Position numbers and translations under genes: made by a program
Assembly (NCBI RefSeq): GCF_900116635.1
Contig: NZ_FPBJ01000009.1
Span: 1-64,000, forward strand
From: Xenorhabdus koppenhoeferi
GTDB taxonomy: Bacteria > Pseudomonadota > Gammaproteobacteria > Enterobacterales > Enterobacteriaceae
Direction of reading: 5' to 3'
Length of the DNA stretch: 64,000 bases
Shown here: positions 8,959-18,544 of the stretch, one piece after another
Layout: every line of letters starts with the position of its first letter
Numbering within the stretch: the stretch's first letter is position 1
Notes under the pieces: model-generated
What the model saw: only the letters and a program-made list of their open reading frames with translations
Told to the model about the DNA's origin: nothing
Database searches by the model: none

Positions 8959-10506
8959 GTGGCGGTTTATCCTCTTAATACAGAACCAAAAGGGGCGGAA
9001 TATCTCAAAGCCGCATTGAGTGCACCCGTTTATGATGTTGCTCAAGTTACCCCGTTGCAGGAAATGAAAAAAATCTCGGCCCGTTTAGATAATACAATTT
9101 TAGTTAAACGGGAAGACCGTCAGGTAGTGCACAGTTTCAAATTGCGTGGTGCATACGCAATGATTGTGGGTTTGACGGAAACTCAAAAATCCAAAGGTGT
9201 CATTACCGCTTCTGCCGGCAATCATGCGCAAGGTGTTGCGTTATCAGCCAGTAAGGTTGGTATGAAAGCCATCATCGTAATGCCAATAGCTACAGCGGAT
9301 ATTAAAGTCGATGCCGTGCGTAGCTTTGGCGGAGAAGTGTTGTTACACGGTGCGAATTTTGATGAAGCGAAAGCGAAAGCAATCGAGATGGCAAAAGAGC
9401 ACGGTTACACTTTTGTACCCCCTTTTGATCATCCTGCCGTGATTGCGGGTCAGGCAACATTGGCGATGGAATTATTACAGCAGGATGTCCACCTTGATCG
9501 CATTTTTGTGCCGGTGGGTGGTGGTGGATTAATTGCGGGTGTCGCTGTTCTCATCAAACAACTTGTACCAGAAATGAAGGTCATCGGTGTGGAAGCCGAG
9601 GATTCTGCCTGTTTGAAAGCAGCATTGGAAGCGGGGCATCCAGTTGATTTACCTAGAGTTGGGCTATTTGCGGAGGGCGTGGCAGTTAAACGCATTGGCG
9701 ACGAAACATTCCGTTTATGCCAGCAATATGTTGATGATGTTATTACGGTGGATAGTGATGCGATTTGTGCTGCCATGAAAGATATCTTTGAAGATGTCAG
9801 AGCGATTGCGGAACCTTCGGGTGCATTGGCATTGGCGGGCCTGAAAAAATATGTCCAACAACATCAGATTCAGGGAGAAAGACTGGCACATATTCTTTCT
9901 GGCGCTAATGTGAATTTTCATGGCTTGCGTTATATTTCTGAACGCAGTGAACTGGGAGAACAGCGCGAAGCCTTACTGGCAGTCACTATTCCTGAACAAA
10001 AGGGCAGTTTCCTGCATTTCTGCCAGATATTGGGTCCTCGTGTTGTGACCGAATTCAGTTATCGCTATTCGGATGTCACTGACCTGAACAAGGCCTGTAT
10101 TTTTGTGGGTATCCGATTGAGTCGCGGGAATGCTGAGCGTTGTGAAATCATTGAGGTATTAAAAGTATCGGGATATCAGGTGGCTGATTTTACCGATGAT
10201 GAAATGGCGAAATTGCATGTCCGTTACATGATAGGCGGCAGGCCAGCAAAGCCATTGCAGGAGCGGTTGTTTAGTTTTGCCTTTCCTGAATCTCCGGGGG
10301 CTTTATTGAAATTTTTACAGACGCTAGGCACACATTGGAATATCACTTTATTTCATTATCGTAGTCACGGCACAGATTATGGTCGTGTATTAGCAGCTTT
10401 TGAGCTTTCAGAGCCGGAAATATGTTTTGATCGTCATTTGGACATGCTGGGCTATGAATATCATGATGAAACTCATAACTCTTCGTTTAAATTATTTTTG
10501 ACTTAA
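8959..10506 (+). CDS. ilvA: Biosynthetic threonine ammonia-lyase
   Basis: IlvA deaminates threonine to 2-ketobutyrate, the committed and isoleucine-inhibited step of isoleucine synthesis. The 515-aa protein has PLP Lys61 in VHSFKLRGAY, the cofactor phosphate loop VGGGGL, and two C-terminal ACT-like regulatory domains from about residue 335. The start is probably GTG at 8959, with GGGGA at 8947-8951 (7-nt spacing). A TTG at 8953 overlapping the ilvD stop is the alternative and would add two residues. Very tight spacing to ilvD suggests coupled translation. The regulatory half is complete, so feedback inhibition should be retained. Confidence 0.95.
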   Translation: MAVYPLNTEPKGAEYLKAALSAPVYDVAQVTPLQEMKKISARLDNTILVKREDRQVVHSFKLRGAYAMIVGLTETQKSKGVITASAGNHAQGVALSASKVGMKAIIVMPIATADIKVDAVRSFGGEVLLHGANFDEAKAKAIEMAKEHGYTFVPPFDHPAVIAGQATLAMELLQQDVHLDRIFVPVGGGGLIAGVAVLIKQLVPEMKVIGVEAEDSACLKAALEAGHPVDLPRVGLFAEGVAVKRIGDETFRLCQQYVDDVITVDSDAICAAMKDIFEDVRAIAEPSGALALAGLKKYVQQHQIQGERLAHILSGANVNFHGLRYISERSELGEQREALLAVTIPEQKGSFLHFCQILGPRVVTEFSYRYSDVTDLNKACIFVGIRLSRGNAERCEIIEVLKVSGYQVADFTDDEMAKLHVRYMIGGRPAKPLQERLFSFAFPESPGALLKFLQTLGTHWNITLFHYRSHGTDYGRVLAAFELSEPEICFDRHLDMLGYEYHDETHNSSFKLFLT

Positions 10507-10516
10507 GCCACCAATC

Positions 10517-10551
10517 GCAAAATAGCTCTTTTGATACGAGGGCTATTTTGC
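10517..10551. terminator. Terminator-like inverted repeat after ilvA
   Basis: GCAAAATAGC (10517-10526) and GCTATTTTGC (10542-10551) form a perfect 10-bp stem 10 nt after the ilvA stop. There is no separate T run, but Ts occur inside the arm. It lies between the convergent ends of ilvA and ilvY, so it may work in both directions. Confidence 0.6.
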
Positions 10552-10716
10552 CCGATTATTGCGTCGTCAGTATTATTTAACCAACGATTTAGCACCAGAA
10601 TATCTGGAGAGGTGTTTGATAGTAAACAGTGGACGAAATAATCTGCCATCAAACGGGTTGTTTCTGATTCGAGGTAAGTAATATCAGATGAAACACTCAA
10701 TTTACAGTTTCTGAAG

Positions 10717-11598
10717 CTATAACAGATCCCAAAATGCTTTAACCAACGGTTCATTCAAGCGCTTGCTTAGTGTACAAACTCCCAATTCAAATGGCTCAAC
10801 CAACGAAATATTTTCCAGTAATGAGACACGGTTACGTACAGGTTCAGGACTATTTTCGATAACAACTGCAGGGATCAGGGCAGTCCCACAGCCCAATGCC
10901 ACCATAGAAACAATCGCTTCATGGCCGGAAACTGTTGCGTAAATAACAGGATGCAGGATCTTATTCCGGCGAAACCAAAGTTCAATGCGCTTACGTGAAG
11001 GCCCATGTTCAGGCAGGATAAACGGAACAGTATTCCAGTCTGGCTGCTCTTGTATTGCAAGCGTTTTCACCGCACAAGGCAGAGAGGGGGTAATTAATAC
11101 TAATGGTATTTCACCTATTTTAGTAAAGCTGACATTATCAGGCAGTTTTTCTGGCTTTCCTGCAATGCCTAAATCGGCGGCATCAGATTGGATCCTATCA
11201 ACGGCATCTGCGGCATCTCCCGTTGTCAGTTTAATTTCCACCAAGGGATGCTCTGCCCTGAATTTATCCAACACTTGCGGAAGATGGCTATACGCAGCAG
11301 TCACCGAACAGAACAGACGTAATTCTCCCGTCAGTGATGGGCTTTGATGATTTAATGAGTTCTGTAGCTGCTTATATTGCAGGAGCGTTTGTTGGGCAAA
11401 TTGTTTGAGCTGCTCACCGGCAATAGTGAGTTTGACTGTTCGGTTATCTCGTAGAAAGAGCGGATGCCCCAATAATTCCTCAAGGCGCTGTATTTGGCGT
11501 GAAAGCGTGGATGGGCTGACATGCATGGCCTTGGCAGTTTGCCCAAAATGACAACTTTCCGCAAGGTGTAAAAATAGTTTTAACTCACGTAGATCCAT
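10717..11598 (-). CDS. ilvY: LysR-family activator of ilvC
   Basis: IlvY is the LysR-type activator of ilvC. In E. coli it responds to the IlvC substrates acetolactate and acetohydroxybutyrate and represses its own gene. The protein is 293 aa (E. coli about 297), with an N-terminal helix-turn-helix (about 14-40, HFGQTAKAMHVSPSTLSRQ) and a periplasmic-binding-protein-like effector domain. It is transcribed away from ilvC, the standard LysR arrangement, with a candidate operator in the shared region. About 210 bp lie between its stop and the ilvA terminator region without a supportable gene. Confidence 0.95.
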   Translation of the reverse strand: MDLRELKLFLHLAESCHFGQTAKAMHVSPSTLSRQIQRLEELLGHPLFLRDNRTVKLTIAGEQLKQFAQQTLLQYKQLQNSLNHQSPSLTGELRLFCSVTAAYSHLPQVLDKFRAEHPLVEIKLTTGDAADAVDRIQSDAADLGIAGKPEKLPDNVSFTKIGEIPLVLITPSLPCAVKTLAIQEQPDWNTVPFILPEHGPSRKRIELWFRRNKILHPVIYATVSGHEAIVSMVALGCGTALIPAVVIENSPEPVRNRVSLLENISLVEPFELGVCTLSKRLNEPLVKAFWDLL

Positions 11599-11644
11599 CG
11601 CTTTTTAGCCTTTTGCCCAGAGATTTTTGTTGTAAGAAGGTATA

Positions 11645-11659
11645 TTGCATAAACTGCAA
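11645..11659. promoter_or_regulatory. Candidate IlvY operator (LysR box)
   Basis: TTGCA-TAAAC-TGCAA is a perfect inverted repeat with the T-N11-A geometry of LysR-family binding sites. It lies 47 bp upstream of the ilvY start, in the ilvY-ilvC interval. E. coli IlvY uses tandem operators there. A second palindrome, GCATAT-AATTA-ATATGC (11782-11798), lies nearer ilvC. Confidence 0.6.
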
Positions 11660-11784
11660 GATAGTCTTGTGAATATATCAATTTAAGCAACGGCTTTCAT
11701 GTCATATATTGCTTTCATACATATTGATTTCATACAAATGACCTCACAGACAGGGTCAAGAAAAAATAAAAAATAGTTGCTGCA

Positions 11785-11790
11785 TATAAT
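11785..11790 (+). promoter_or_regulatory. Candidate ilvC -10 element
   Basis: TATAAT is a perfect -10 hexamer, but I see no recognisable -35 at 16-18 bp upstream. That pattern is usual for activator-dependent promoters and fits IlvY control. Transcription from it would begin near 11797 and leave a leader of about 95 nt containing the tandem repeats. Confidence 0.5.
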
Positions 11791-11797
11791 TAATATG

Positions 11798-11874
11798 CGA
11801 AGCACAAAACAAACGAAGCGCAAAACAAATAAGCAAACACACAAATCATATGAAAAATAAATCATATGAAAAAA
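11798..11874 (+). repeat. Two 16-bp tandem duplications in the ilvC leader
   Basis: CGAAGCACAAAACAAA (11798-11813) is followed directly by CGAAGCGCAAAACAAA (11814-11829), with one mismatch. After 13 bp, AAATCATATGAAAAAT (11843-11858) is followed by AAATCATATGAAAAAA (11859-11874), again differing at one base. Both pairs have a 16-bp unit. They lie in the probable 5' untranslated region of ilvC and are rich in C and A. Confidence 0.85.
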
Positions 11875-11891
11875 TAAACATCGGAGTAACC

Positions 11892-13370
11892 ATGACTAAT
11901 TATTTTGATATGTTGAATTTACGCCAGCAATTGGCGCAATTAGGCAAATGTCGTTTTATGGCGCGGGAAGAATTTGCTGACGAGGCGGGATATTTAAAAG
12001 GCAAAAAAGTGGTGATCGTCGGTTGTGGTGCGCAAGGGCTAAACCAAGGGCTTAACATGCGTGATTCTGGTTTAGACATTGCCTATGCCCTGCGTAAGGA
12101 CGCGATTGCAGAAAAACGCGCATCATGGCGCAAGGCAACCGAAAATGGTTTCAAAGTCGGTACTTATGAAGAGTTGATTCCACAGGCCGATCTTGTTATC
12201 AACTTGACACCGGACAAACAGCATTCAGCGGTAGTTCAGGCTGTTCAGCCCTTAATGAAAGAAGGTGCTGCGTTGGGTTATTCCCATGGCTTCAATATTG
12301 TTGAAGTGGGCGAGCTGATACGCAAAGATATCACCGTTGTGATGGTTGCTCCTAAATGTCCGGGGACAGAAGTTCGTGAAGAGTATAAGCGTGGATTTGG
12401 TGTTCCCACTTTGATTGCCGTGCATCCAGAAAATGATGCGAAAAGTGAAGGAATGGCGATCGCAAAAGCGTGGGCTGCTGCAACAGGTGGTCATCGTGCA
12501 GGTGTTCTGGAATCTTCTTTTGTAGCGGAAGTGAAATCTGACCTGATGGGTGAGCAGACCATTTTGTGTGGCATGTTACAGGCTGGTTCTCTGTTATGCT
12601 ATGACCAATTGATTGCTGATGGTGCTGAACCGGGCTATGCAGGGAAATTAATTCAGTTTGGCTGGGAAACTATCACCGAAGCTTTGAAACAAGGCGGGAT
12701 TACCCTGATGATGGATCGTCTCTCCAATTCGGCTAAACTGCGTGCTTATGCTCTTTCTGAGCAATTGAAGACGCTCTTAGCTCCGCTGTTCGAAAAACAT
12801 ATGGACGACATTATTTCTGGTAAATTTTCTTCCACAATGATGACTGATTGGGCGAATGACGATAAAAATTTGCTGACCTGGCGTGAAGAAACAGGAAAAA
12901 CACCATTTGAAAATTATCCTGAGTACAATGGCAATATCGGTGAGCAGGAATACTTTGACCACGGTGTACTGATGATAGCGATGGTCAAGGCTGGCGTGGA
13001 ACTGGCATTTGAGACGATGGTGGATTCCGGCATTATTGATGAGTCTGCTTATTACGAATCTCTGCATGAATTGCCGCTGATTGCAAACACTATTGCCCGT
13101 AAACGCTTATATGAAATGAACGTAGTTATTTCCGATACTGCGGAATATGGTAATTATCTGTTCTCTTACGTTGCCGTTCCATTACTGAAAGAAACCTTCA
13201 TGGCGACGCTGCAAGCCGGGGATTTAGGAAAATCAGTTGCAGATTGTGGTATCGACAATGCCCAGTTACGTGATGTGAATGAAGCGATCCGCAACCATCC
13301 GATTGAAGTTATCGGCCATACTTTACGTGGCTACATGACTGATATGAAACGCATCTCAGTCGGCGGATAA
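11892..13370 (+). CDS. ilvC: Ketol-acid reductoisomerase
   Basis: IlvC isomerises and reduces acetolactate or acetohydroxybutyrate with NADPH and Mg2+, the second common step of valine and isoleucine synthesis. At 492 aa it is the long class II form found in enterobacteria, with a duplicated C-terminal knotted domain. The Rossmann motif [10 protein letters not shown] (about 45-54), GYSHGFNI and PKCPGTEVR are present. The start at 11892 is served by GGAG at 11883-11886; an ATG at 11850 would reach into the repeats. It is divergent from ilvY and closed by a strong hairpin. The protein aligns with E. coli throughout, including the DIISGKFSS region. Confidence 0.97.
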   Translation: MTNYFDMLNLRQQLAQLGKCRFMAREEFADEAGYLKGKKVVIVGCGAQGLNQGLNMRDSGLDIAYALRKDAIAEKRASWRKATENGFKVGTYEELIPQADLVINLTPDKQHSAVVQAVQPLMKEGAALGYSHGFNIVEVGELIRKDITVVMVAPKCPGTEVREEYKRGFGVPTLIAVHPENDAKSEGMAIAKAWAAATGGHRAGVLESSFVAEVKSDLMGEQTILCGMLQAGSLLCYDQLIADGAEPGYAGKLIQFGWETITEALKQGGITLMMDRLSNSAKLRAYALSEQLKTLLAPLFEKHMDDIISGKFSSTMMTDWANDDKNLLTWREETGKTPFENYPEYNGNIGEQEYFDHGVLMIAMVKAGVELAFETMVDSGIIDESAYYESLHELPLIANTIARKRLYEMNVVISDTAEYGNYLFSYVAVPLLKETFMATLQAGDLGKSVADCGIDNAQLRDVNEAIRNHPIEVIGHTLRGYMTDMKRISVGG

Positions 13371-13380
13371 TAAGTTATTT

Positions 13381-13412
13381 ATTCTGCCCGGTGAAATAAC
13401 ATCGGGCAGAAT
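13381..13412. terminator. ilvC terminator (possibly bidirectional)
   Basis: ATTCTGCCCG (13381-13390) pairs perfectly with CGGGCAGAAT (13403-13412), and three further inner pairs (GTG/CAT with one wobble) are possible. It lies 10 nt after ilvC and 10 nt before the convergent end of the deacetylase-like gene, so it may terminate both. Confidence 0.75.
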
Positions 13413-13422
13413 ATTTCCGACT

Positions 13423-14538
13423 CTACAAACCAAACCTTGATTTCAATTCATCAATAGCTTGACGCTGGAACATTTCGAATCTTTCTTTTGGCTGCTGCAA
13501 TTGAATTGCATTGAGTATAGGATCGTTGACTTCAGTACGAATACCACTTAACTCTTCCATAACGGCTAAACCACAGAAAGGGACATAAGCTTCGGTGTAT
13601 CCTCCCTCATGAACCATAACCAATTTGCCATGACATAACTCATCTGCTGCCTGTTGTATTTTGTGAGTCATTTCGCGGAAACTGCCACTATGCAGTTGCA
13701 TTCGAGCCAGAGGATCGTAAGCATTAGCATCATATCCGCAGGCAACAATAATCAATTCAGGTTGGAAACGTTGCAAGGCAGGGAGTACAATCTGCTCCAC
13801 GGCATAGAGATAACTATTGTGTCCAGCGCCGGCCATTAATGGAATATTGATATTGAAACCTTCTCCTTCACCCGCACCGATATCATTTTCGCCACTGTAA
13901 CCTTCGGGATAACAGCCATCCTGGTGTAGTGAAATAGTCAAAACATCATCACGTTCCCAGAAAATATGCTGAGTTCCGTTACCGTGATGAACATCCCAGT
14001 CAATCACAGCAACTCGTCCAACACCAACTTTTTCCTTTGCGTGTTCAATGGCAAGAGCAATATTGGCAAGGAAGCAGAAACCCATCGCTCGATCAGGCAG
14101 ACAGTGGTGACCGGGCGGACGGGAAAGGCTGTAAGCATTATCCAATTCACCATTCAACACGACTTCTACTGCTGCATAGGTAAGCCCGGCAGATAATTTG
14201 GCAATTTCATAGCTGCCTTGTCCCATCGGTGCTTCAGGCCCCAATATTCCTCCGCCATTATCACTCATAAACTTAAAACGCTGTAAATACGCTTCGGTAT
14301 GAACCAGCTTTAATGTTGCATCATCAAGAGGTTCAGCACTACGTAAGTATAGAGAACGATTTAAACCGGAAACATCCATTAAGTTTTTCATTCTGCGTTT
14401 GGTTTCGGGGGATTCGGCATGCCCAGTATTACTGGGTGGTTGTACCCACCTACCAACGGGAAATGTGACGACATGTTGTAATGCAGAATTGTGCCAGAAA
14501 CAAAGTTCATCAAAGAAAAAGCCTGTCTTACGTTGCAT
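13423..14538 (-). CDS. Histone-deacetylase-family zinc amidohydrolase
   Basis: This belongs to the arginase/deacetylase superfamily, class II HDAC type. Bacterial members remove acetyl groups from polyamines, acetylated lysines or other small substrates; which applies here is unknown. The 371-aa protein has RPPGHH at 140-145 (catalytic histidines), zinc ligands Asp182 and His184 in DWDVHHGNGTQ, the third zinc aspartate Asp270 in GYDAN, and catalytic Tyr314 in HEGGY, so it should be active. No signal peptide is seen. The ATG follows a strong AAGGAGGA. It occupies the place where E. coli carries ppiC between ilvC and rep, on the minus strand and apparently as a single-gene unit. Confidence 0.88.
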   Translation of the reverse strand: MQRKTGFFFDELCFWHNSALQHVVTFPVGRWVQPPSNTGHAESPETKRRMKNLMDVSGLNRSLYLRSAEPLDDATLKLVHTEAYLQRFKFMSDNGGGILGPEAPMGQGSYEIAKLSAGLTYAAVEVVLNGELDNAYSLSRPPGHHCLPDRAMGFCFLANIALAIEHAKEKVGVGRVAVIDWDVHHGNGTQHIFWERDDVLTISLHQDGCYPEGYSGENDIGAGEGEGFNINIPLMAGAGHNSYLYAVEQIVLPALQRFQPELIIVACGYDANAYDPLARMQLHSGSFREMTHKIQQAADELCHGKLVMVHEGGYTEAYVPFCGLAVMEELSGIRTEVNDPILNAIQLQQPKERFEMFQRQAIDELKSRFGL

Positions 14539-14848
14539 TAATATCCTCCTTGTTACCGATTTAAATGGCTTTCATAATAGTGATACACACTTATGAGGTA
14601 CCCTTACTCCTCGCAGCGCGAAGAGTAGGGAAGAAGTGATCTACAATTTTAAATTGTTACTTAATGTTAATAAGAATAATAATTGTTATAACACTAATGA
14701 ACTTAAGAAAATGTTATGTATTTCAATTAATAGAAAAAACAGTTTTATTCTGGCGGCTGTATAAAATAAAGAAAACCGCCTCTTAGCCTGGCTTTCTGCT
14801 ACAATTTCGTTCCCTGAACTTTCATCCTGATATAATTTTCGAAACAAT
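14539..14848. other. Deacetylase gene-rep intergenic region with hairpin
   Basis: The 310-bp divergent interval must carry both promoters. CCCTTACTCCTCGC and GCGAAGAGTAGGG within 14601-14630 can form an imperfect GC-rich hairpin (one bulge, one wobble) about 65 bp from the deacetylase start. I see no clear promoter pair and no small gene. Confidence 0.5.
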
Positions 14849-16879
14849 ATGCAATTAAATCCAAGCCAACAACAAGCGGTTGAATTTGTAACGGGGCCTT
14901 GTCTGGTTCTGGCTGGGGCAGGTTCTGGCAAGACCCGGGTGATTACTAATAAAATTGCCCATTTAATCCGCAATTGCGGTTATTTGCCTCGCTATATTGC
15001 AGCGGTCACCTTTACCAATAAGGCGGCCCGCGAGATGAAAGAGCGTGTATCGCAAACCTTAGGGCGCAAGGAAACGCGAGGGTTGATGATCTCAACTTTC
15101 CACACCTTGGGCTTGGAGATCATCAAGCGTGAATATAAAGCTCTGGGTATGAAGAGCAATTTTTCGTTGTTTGATGATCACGATCAGATGGTTTTACTGA
15201 AAGATCTCACGGCAGATCTGTTGGAAGAAGATAAGGATTTATTGCAAAAGCTTATTTCCAGTATTTGTAACTGGAAGAATGAATTAATTCCACCAGAGCA
15301 GGTGATCAGGAGGGTTCGTACGGCGCAGGAGCACCAATTTGCAGAGTGTTACCGTCGTTATGATTTACATCTGAACAGCTGTAACGTTCTTGATTTTGAT
15401 GATCTGATTACCAAACCTACTCTGTTGTTAATGCGTGATGAAGAAGTCAGGGAGCGCTGGCAGAATAAAATTCGTTATCTGCTGGTGGATGAGTATCAGG
15501 ATACGAATACCAGCCAATACCAATTGGTGAAATTGCTGGTGGGCAATCGTGCTCGTTTTACCGTGGTCGGCGATGATGATCAGTCCATATATTCATGGCG
15601 TGGTGCCCGTCCACAAAATTTGATCCTGCTGAAAGAAGACTTCCCGCAGTTGAATGTGATCAAACTGGAACAGAATTACCGTTCATCAGGACGAATATTG
15701 AAGTCAGCTAATATTCTGATAGCCAACAACCCCCATGTATTTGAGAAAAAACTCTTTTCAGAATTGGGCTATGGTGATCCCCTCCGAGTGATTGAAGCCA
15801 ACAATGAAGATCATGAAGCTGAGCGGGTAGTGGGAGAACTGATCGCCCATCACTTTATCAATAAAACAGAATATAAAGATTACGCCATTCTTTATCGTGG
15901 TAATCATCAGTCCCGTATCTTCGAAAAAATGTTGATGCAAAACCGGATCCCTTACCGCATTTCGGGAGGGACATCGTTTTTTTCTCGGCCTGAGATCAAG
16001 GACTTACTCTCGTATCTGCGTGTTTTGATTAATCCAGAGGATGACAGCGCGTTTTTGCGTATCGTCAATACACCACGGCGAGAAATCGGGGCGGTGACAA
16101 TCCAGAAGTTAGGTGAGTGGGCGAATCAACGTAACAAGAGTTTATATCAAGCCAGTTTTGATTTTGGACTGGAGCAGTATCTGACAGGACGTGGTTTGGC
16201 TGCATTGCAGCGTTTTACTCACTGGATGGATGAAATATCCAAACAGACGGAGTGTGAACCGTTATTGGCTGTAAGGGACTTACTGCGTGGTATGGATTAC
16301 GAAAGCTGGCTATATGAAACTTCCCCCAGCCCGAAAGCGGCTGAAATGAGAATGAAAAATGTCAATCAGCTTTTCACTTGGATGAGCGAAATGCTTGAGG
16401 GAAATGACTTGAATGAATCAATGAGCCTTTCTCAGGTAGTGGCGCGCTTTACTCTGCGGGATATGCTGGAGCGTGGGGAAGAAGACGAAGAGCTGGATCA
16501 GGTTCAGCTGATGACGTTGCATGCTTCCAAAGGGCTGGAATTCCCTTACGTTTTTCTGGTTGGCATTGAAGAGGGGTTGTTACCACATCAGAGCAGTATT
16601 GATGAAGATAACATTGAGGAAGAGCGCCGTTTGGCTTATGTCGGCATTACCCGTGCGCAGAGAGAACTATTTTTTACTCTGAGCAAAGAGCGTCGTCAGT
16701 ATGGTGAATTGATCCGCCCTGAGCCAAGCCGATTCTTGCTTGAGCTACCACAAGATGATCTGGATTGGCCACAAAGTAAACGCGTGGTTAGTGCGGAAGA
16801 GCGAATGAAACAGGGGCAGTCGCGTCTTGCAGATATTAAATCACGTTTAGGGCTTGGTCAGAAAAACGTAGGTAAGTAA
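14849..16879 (+). CDS. rep: ATP-dependent DNA helicase Rep
   Basis: Rep is an SF1A 3'-5' helicase that works with the replicative helicase DnaB to clear protein blocks from forks and helps restart replication. At 676 aa it is close to the E. coli protein (673 aa). Walker A AGAGSGKT covers residues 22-29, followed by [10 protein letters not shown], the Walker [27 protein letters not shown] and the C-terminal motifs [11 protein letters not shown] and VGITRA. The C-terminal tail, which contacts DnaB in E. coli, is present. I saw no clear ribosome-binding site before the ATG. Another UvrD/Rep-type helicase gene, uvrD, lies at 48948. Confidence 0.97.
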   Translation: MQLNPSQQQAVEFVTGPCLVLAGAGSGKTRVITNKIAHLIRNCGYLPRYIAAVTFTNKAAREMKERVSQTLGRKETRGLMISTFHTLGLEIIKREYKALGMKSNFSLFDDHDQMVLLKDLTADLLEEDKDLLQKLISSICNWKNELIPPEQVIRRVRTAQEHQFAECYRRYDLHLNSCNVLDFDDLITKPTLLLMRDEEVRERWQNKIRYLLVDEYQDTNTSQYQLVKLLVGNRARFTVVGDDDQSIYSWRGARPQNLILLKEDFPQLNVIKLEQNYRSSGRILKSANILIANNPHVFEKKLFSELGYGDPLRVIEANNEDHEAERVVGELIAHHFINKTEYKDYAILYRGNHQSRIFEKMLMQNRIPYRISGGTSFFSRPEIKDLLSYLRVLINPEDDSAFLRIVNTPRREIGAVTIQKLGEWANQRNKSLYQASFDFGLEQYLTGRGLAALQRFTHWMDEISKQTECEPLLAVRDLLRGMDYESWLYETSPSPKAAEMRMKNVNQLFTWMSEMLEGNDLNESMSLSQVVARFTLRDMLERGEEDEELDQVQLMTLHASKGLEFPYVFLVGIEEGLLPHQSSIDEDNIEEERRLAYVGITRAQRELFFTLSKERRQYGELIRPEPSRFLLELPQDDLDWPQSKRVVSAEERMKQGQSRLADIKSRLGLGQKNVGK

Positions 16880-16889
16880 GTACCTGTCC

Positions 16890-16932
16890 CTTTAGTTATT
16901 CTGTATTCTTAATGAATACAGAATAACTAAAG
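16890..16932. terminator. Long perfect hairpin between rep and gppA remnant
   Basis: Two 19-nt arms, 16890-16908 and 16914-16932, are perfectly complementary around a TTAAT loop. The hairpin starts with CTTTAGTTATTCTG and ends with CAGAATAACTAAAG. Placed between convergent genes, it is a likely bidirectional terminator, and the T/A-rich arm ends act as the U tract on either strand. Confidence 0.8.
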
Positions 16933-16939
16933 TAAAAGC

Positions 16940-17215
16940 TTAATCTAAACAGGGATTATTTTGTTCTTCAAGGAACAAAGACCACTGAACATAACCCTGC
17001 CATTTTATTTCTTGCTGTAATGCTTCTGCCCTGAGAGGATGCTGCATCTGTGCCTGCTCAGTATCCAATTGAGAACGTTGTTGAATATTGTGCAAGGTTC
17101 TTGCACGAATATCTTGTCCAATCGGTAAAAATCCGGATACTTCACGGACAACCAGCATATGGAAACTGTTTGAGCCTAAATCGATAGCAGCATAGAGCGA
17201 AGAAAAACCCAGCAT
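16940..17215 (-). pseudogene. gppA: gppA remnant with two in-frame deletions
   Basis: GppA normally hydrolyses pppGpp to ppGpp and has about 494 residues. Here an open frame of 91 codons joins three separate pieces of it: the N-terminus [19 protein letters not shown] with REV, then a middle piece [14 protein letters not shown]...TEQAQ resembling about residues 305-328 of the E. coli protein, then the C-terminal end HPL...KWQGYVQW. About 80% of the protein is missing, including almost all of the ASKHA-fold catalytic domain and the HD-like domain, yet the frame is kept across both junctions. It sits 45 nt after rhlB, the normal place for gppA. Catalysis is not expected. The start at 17215 matches the E. 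coli N-terminus. Confidence 0.85.
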
Positions 17216-17260
17216 AGTATTTATTCCGACATACATGTGTTATTTCAGCGCCGTATTGTA

Positions 17261-18544
17261 TTAACTCGGACGTTGACGGTTGCGTGTTGGATTTCCACGG
17301 CGCGGCATATTAGAGCGGCGTGGGTGTCCCCCTGAGCGTGCGCGATTACGGCGCTTAGGAACTGGCAGATCTTGTAATAACGCATCACTATTATATTTGC
17401 TGACCGGGATTTGGTGCTGGATATACTCTTCAATGGCCGGCAAGTTCAATACATACTCTTCACATGCCAGGCTGATAGAATGCCCACTTTCTCCGGCGCG
17501 CCCTGTCCGGCCAATACGGTGAACATAATCTTCACAGTCATCCGGCAGATCATAGTTAAATACATGTGTCACCGACGGAATATGCAGTCCACGGGCGGCA
17601 ACGTCGGTAGCCACCAAAATATCCAGATTACCCAGACTGAATTCCTCAAGAATACGCAGGCGCTTTTTCTGGGCGACATCACCTGTCAGAAGACCGACAC
17701 GATGACCATCAGCAGCCAGATGGGCCCAAATATCTTCACAGCGGTGTTTGGTATTGGCAAAAATAATGCAGCGATCAGGCCACTCTTCTTCCAGCAACGT
17801 CTGTAACAGACGCATTTTTTCTTCATTGGAAGGGTAAAATAGCTCTTCCTGAATGCGGTGCCCTGTTTTTTGCAGGGGTTCTACTTCCACATATTCAGGA
17901 TTATTCATCTGTTCAAATGCCAATTCACGCACCCGATAAGATAGTGTTGCAGAAAAGAGCAGATTCATTCTTTCCGTAGCTGCCGGAATGCGGCGGAACA
18001 GCCAGCGAATATCTTTGATAAAACCCAAATCGTACATGCGATCTGCTTCATCGAGCACGATGACTTGAATCGCACTAAGATGGATATGACCTTGTTTTGT
18101 ATAATCGATCAAACGACCTGTTGTGCCAATGACGATATCAACGCCAGATTCCAGCACCTTAAGCTGTTTATCATAGCCGTCGCCGCCGTAGGCAAGACCC
18201 ATTTTTAATCCAGTAACTTCCGACAATTCTTCTGCGTCAGAGTATATCTGGACAGCTAATTCGCGGGTAGGTGCCATAATCAGCGCTCTTGGCTGATTGA
18301 TTTTACGTTCTTTCCCCACAGGATGAGTCAATAAGTAATGAAAAGTAGACGCTAAAAATGCCAGCGTCTTGCCTGTTCCGGTTTGTGCTTGTCCCGCAAC
18401 ATCTCGGCCTTCGACAGTAAAAGGCAATGTTAGCGCCTGTATTGGCGTGCAGTTGGAAAACCCTTTTTTATCAAGAGCTCCCAAGACCTTGGGGTGCAAT
18501 GCGAAGTCGGAAAACTTCTTTTCTGTCAAATGTGTTTTGCTCAT
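17261..18544 (-). CDS. rhlB: ATP-dependent RNA helicase RhlB
   Basis: RhlB is the DEAD-box helicase of the RNA degradosome; it binds RNase E and unwinds structured RNA for PNPase. The 427-aa protein contains the Q motif (near 29-37), Walker A AQTGTGKT (53-60), PTRELA, the DEAD box at 165-168 in [11 protein letters not shown], and [10 protein letters not shown]. The C-terminal tail from about residue 393 is rich in Arg and Gly, as expected for an RNA-binding extension. It is divergent from trxA and upstream of the gppA remnant, the arrangement of E. coli rhlB-gppA. Confidence 0.96.
   Translation of the reverse strand: MSKTHLTEKKFSDFALHPKVLGALDKKGFSNCTPIQALTLPFTVEGRDVAGQAQTGTGKTLAFLASTFHYLLTHPVGKERKINQPRALIMAPTRELAVQIYSDAEELSEVTGLKMGLAYGGDGYDKQLKVLESGVDIVIGTTGRLIDYTKQGHIHLSAIQVIVLDEADRMYDLGFIKDIRWLFRRIPAATERMNLLFSATLSYRVRELAFEQMNNPEYVEVEPLQKTGHRIQEELFYPSNEEKMRLLQTLLEEEWPDRCIIFANTKHRCEDIWAHLAADGHRVGLLTGDVAQKKRLRILEEFSLGNLDILVATDVAARGLHIPSVTHVFNYDLPDDCEDYVHRIGRTGRAGESGHSISLACEEYVLNLPAIEEYIQHQIPVSKYNSDALLQDLPVPKRRNRARSGGHPRRSNMPRRGNPTRNRQRPS

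Noticed and set aside
10503-10754. An 83-codon minus-strand frame between ilvA and ilvY.
   Set aside because: It starts inside the ilvY 3' end, crosses the ilvA terminator, has no ribosome site and no recognisable content.
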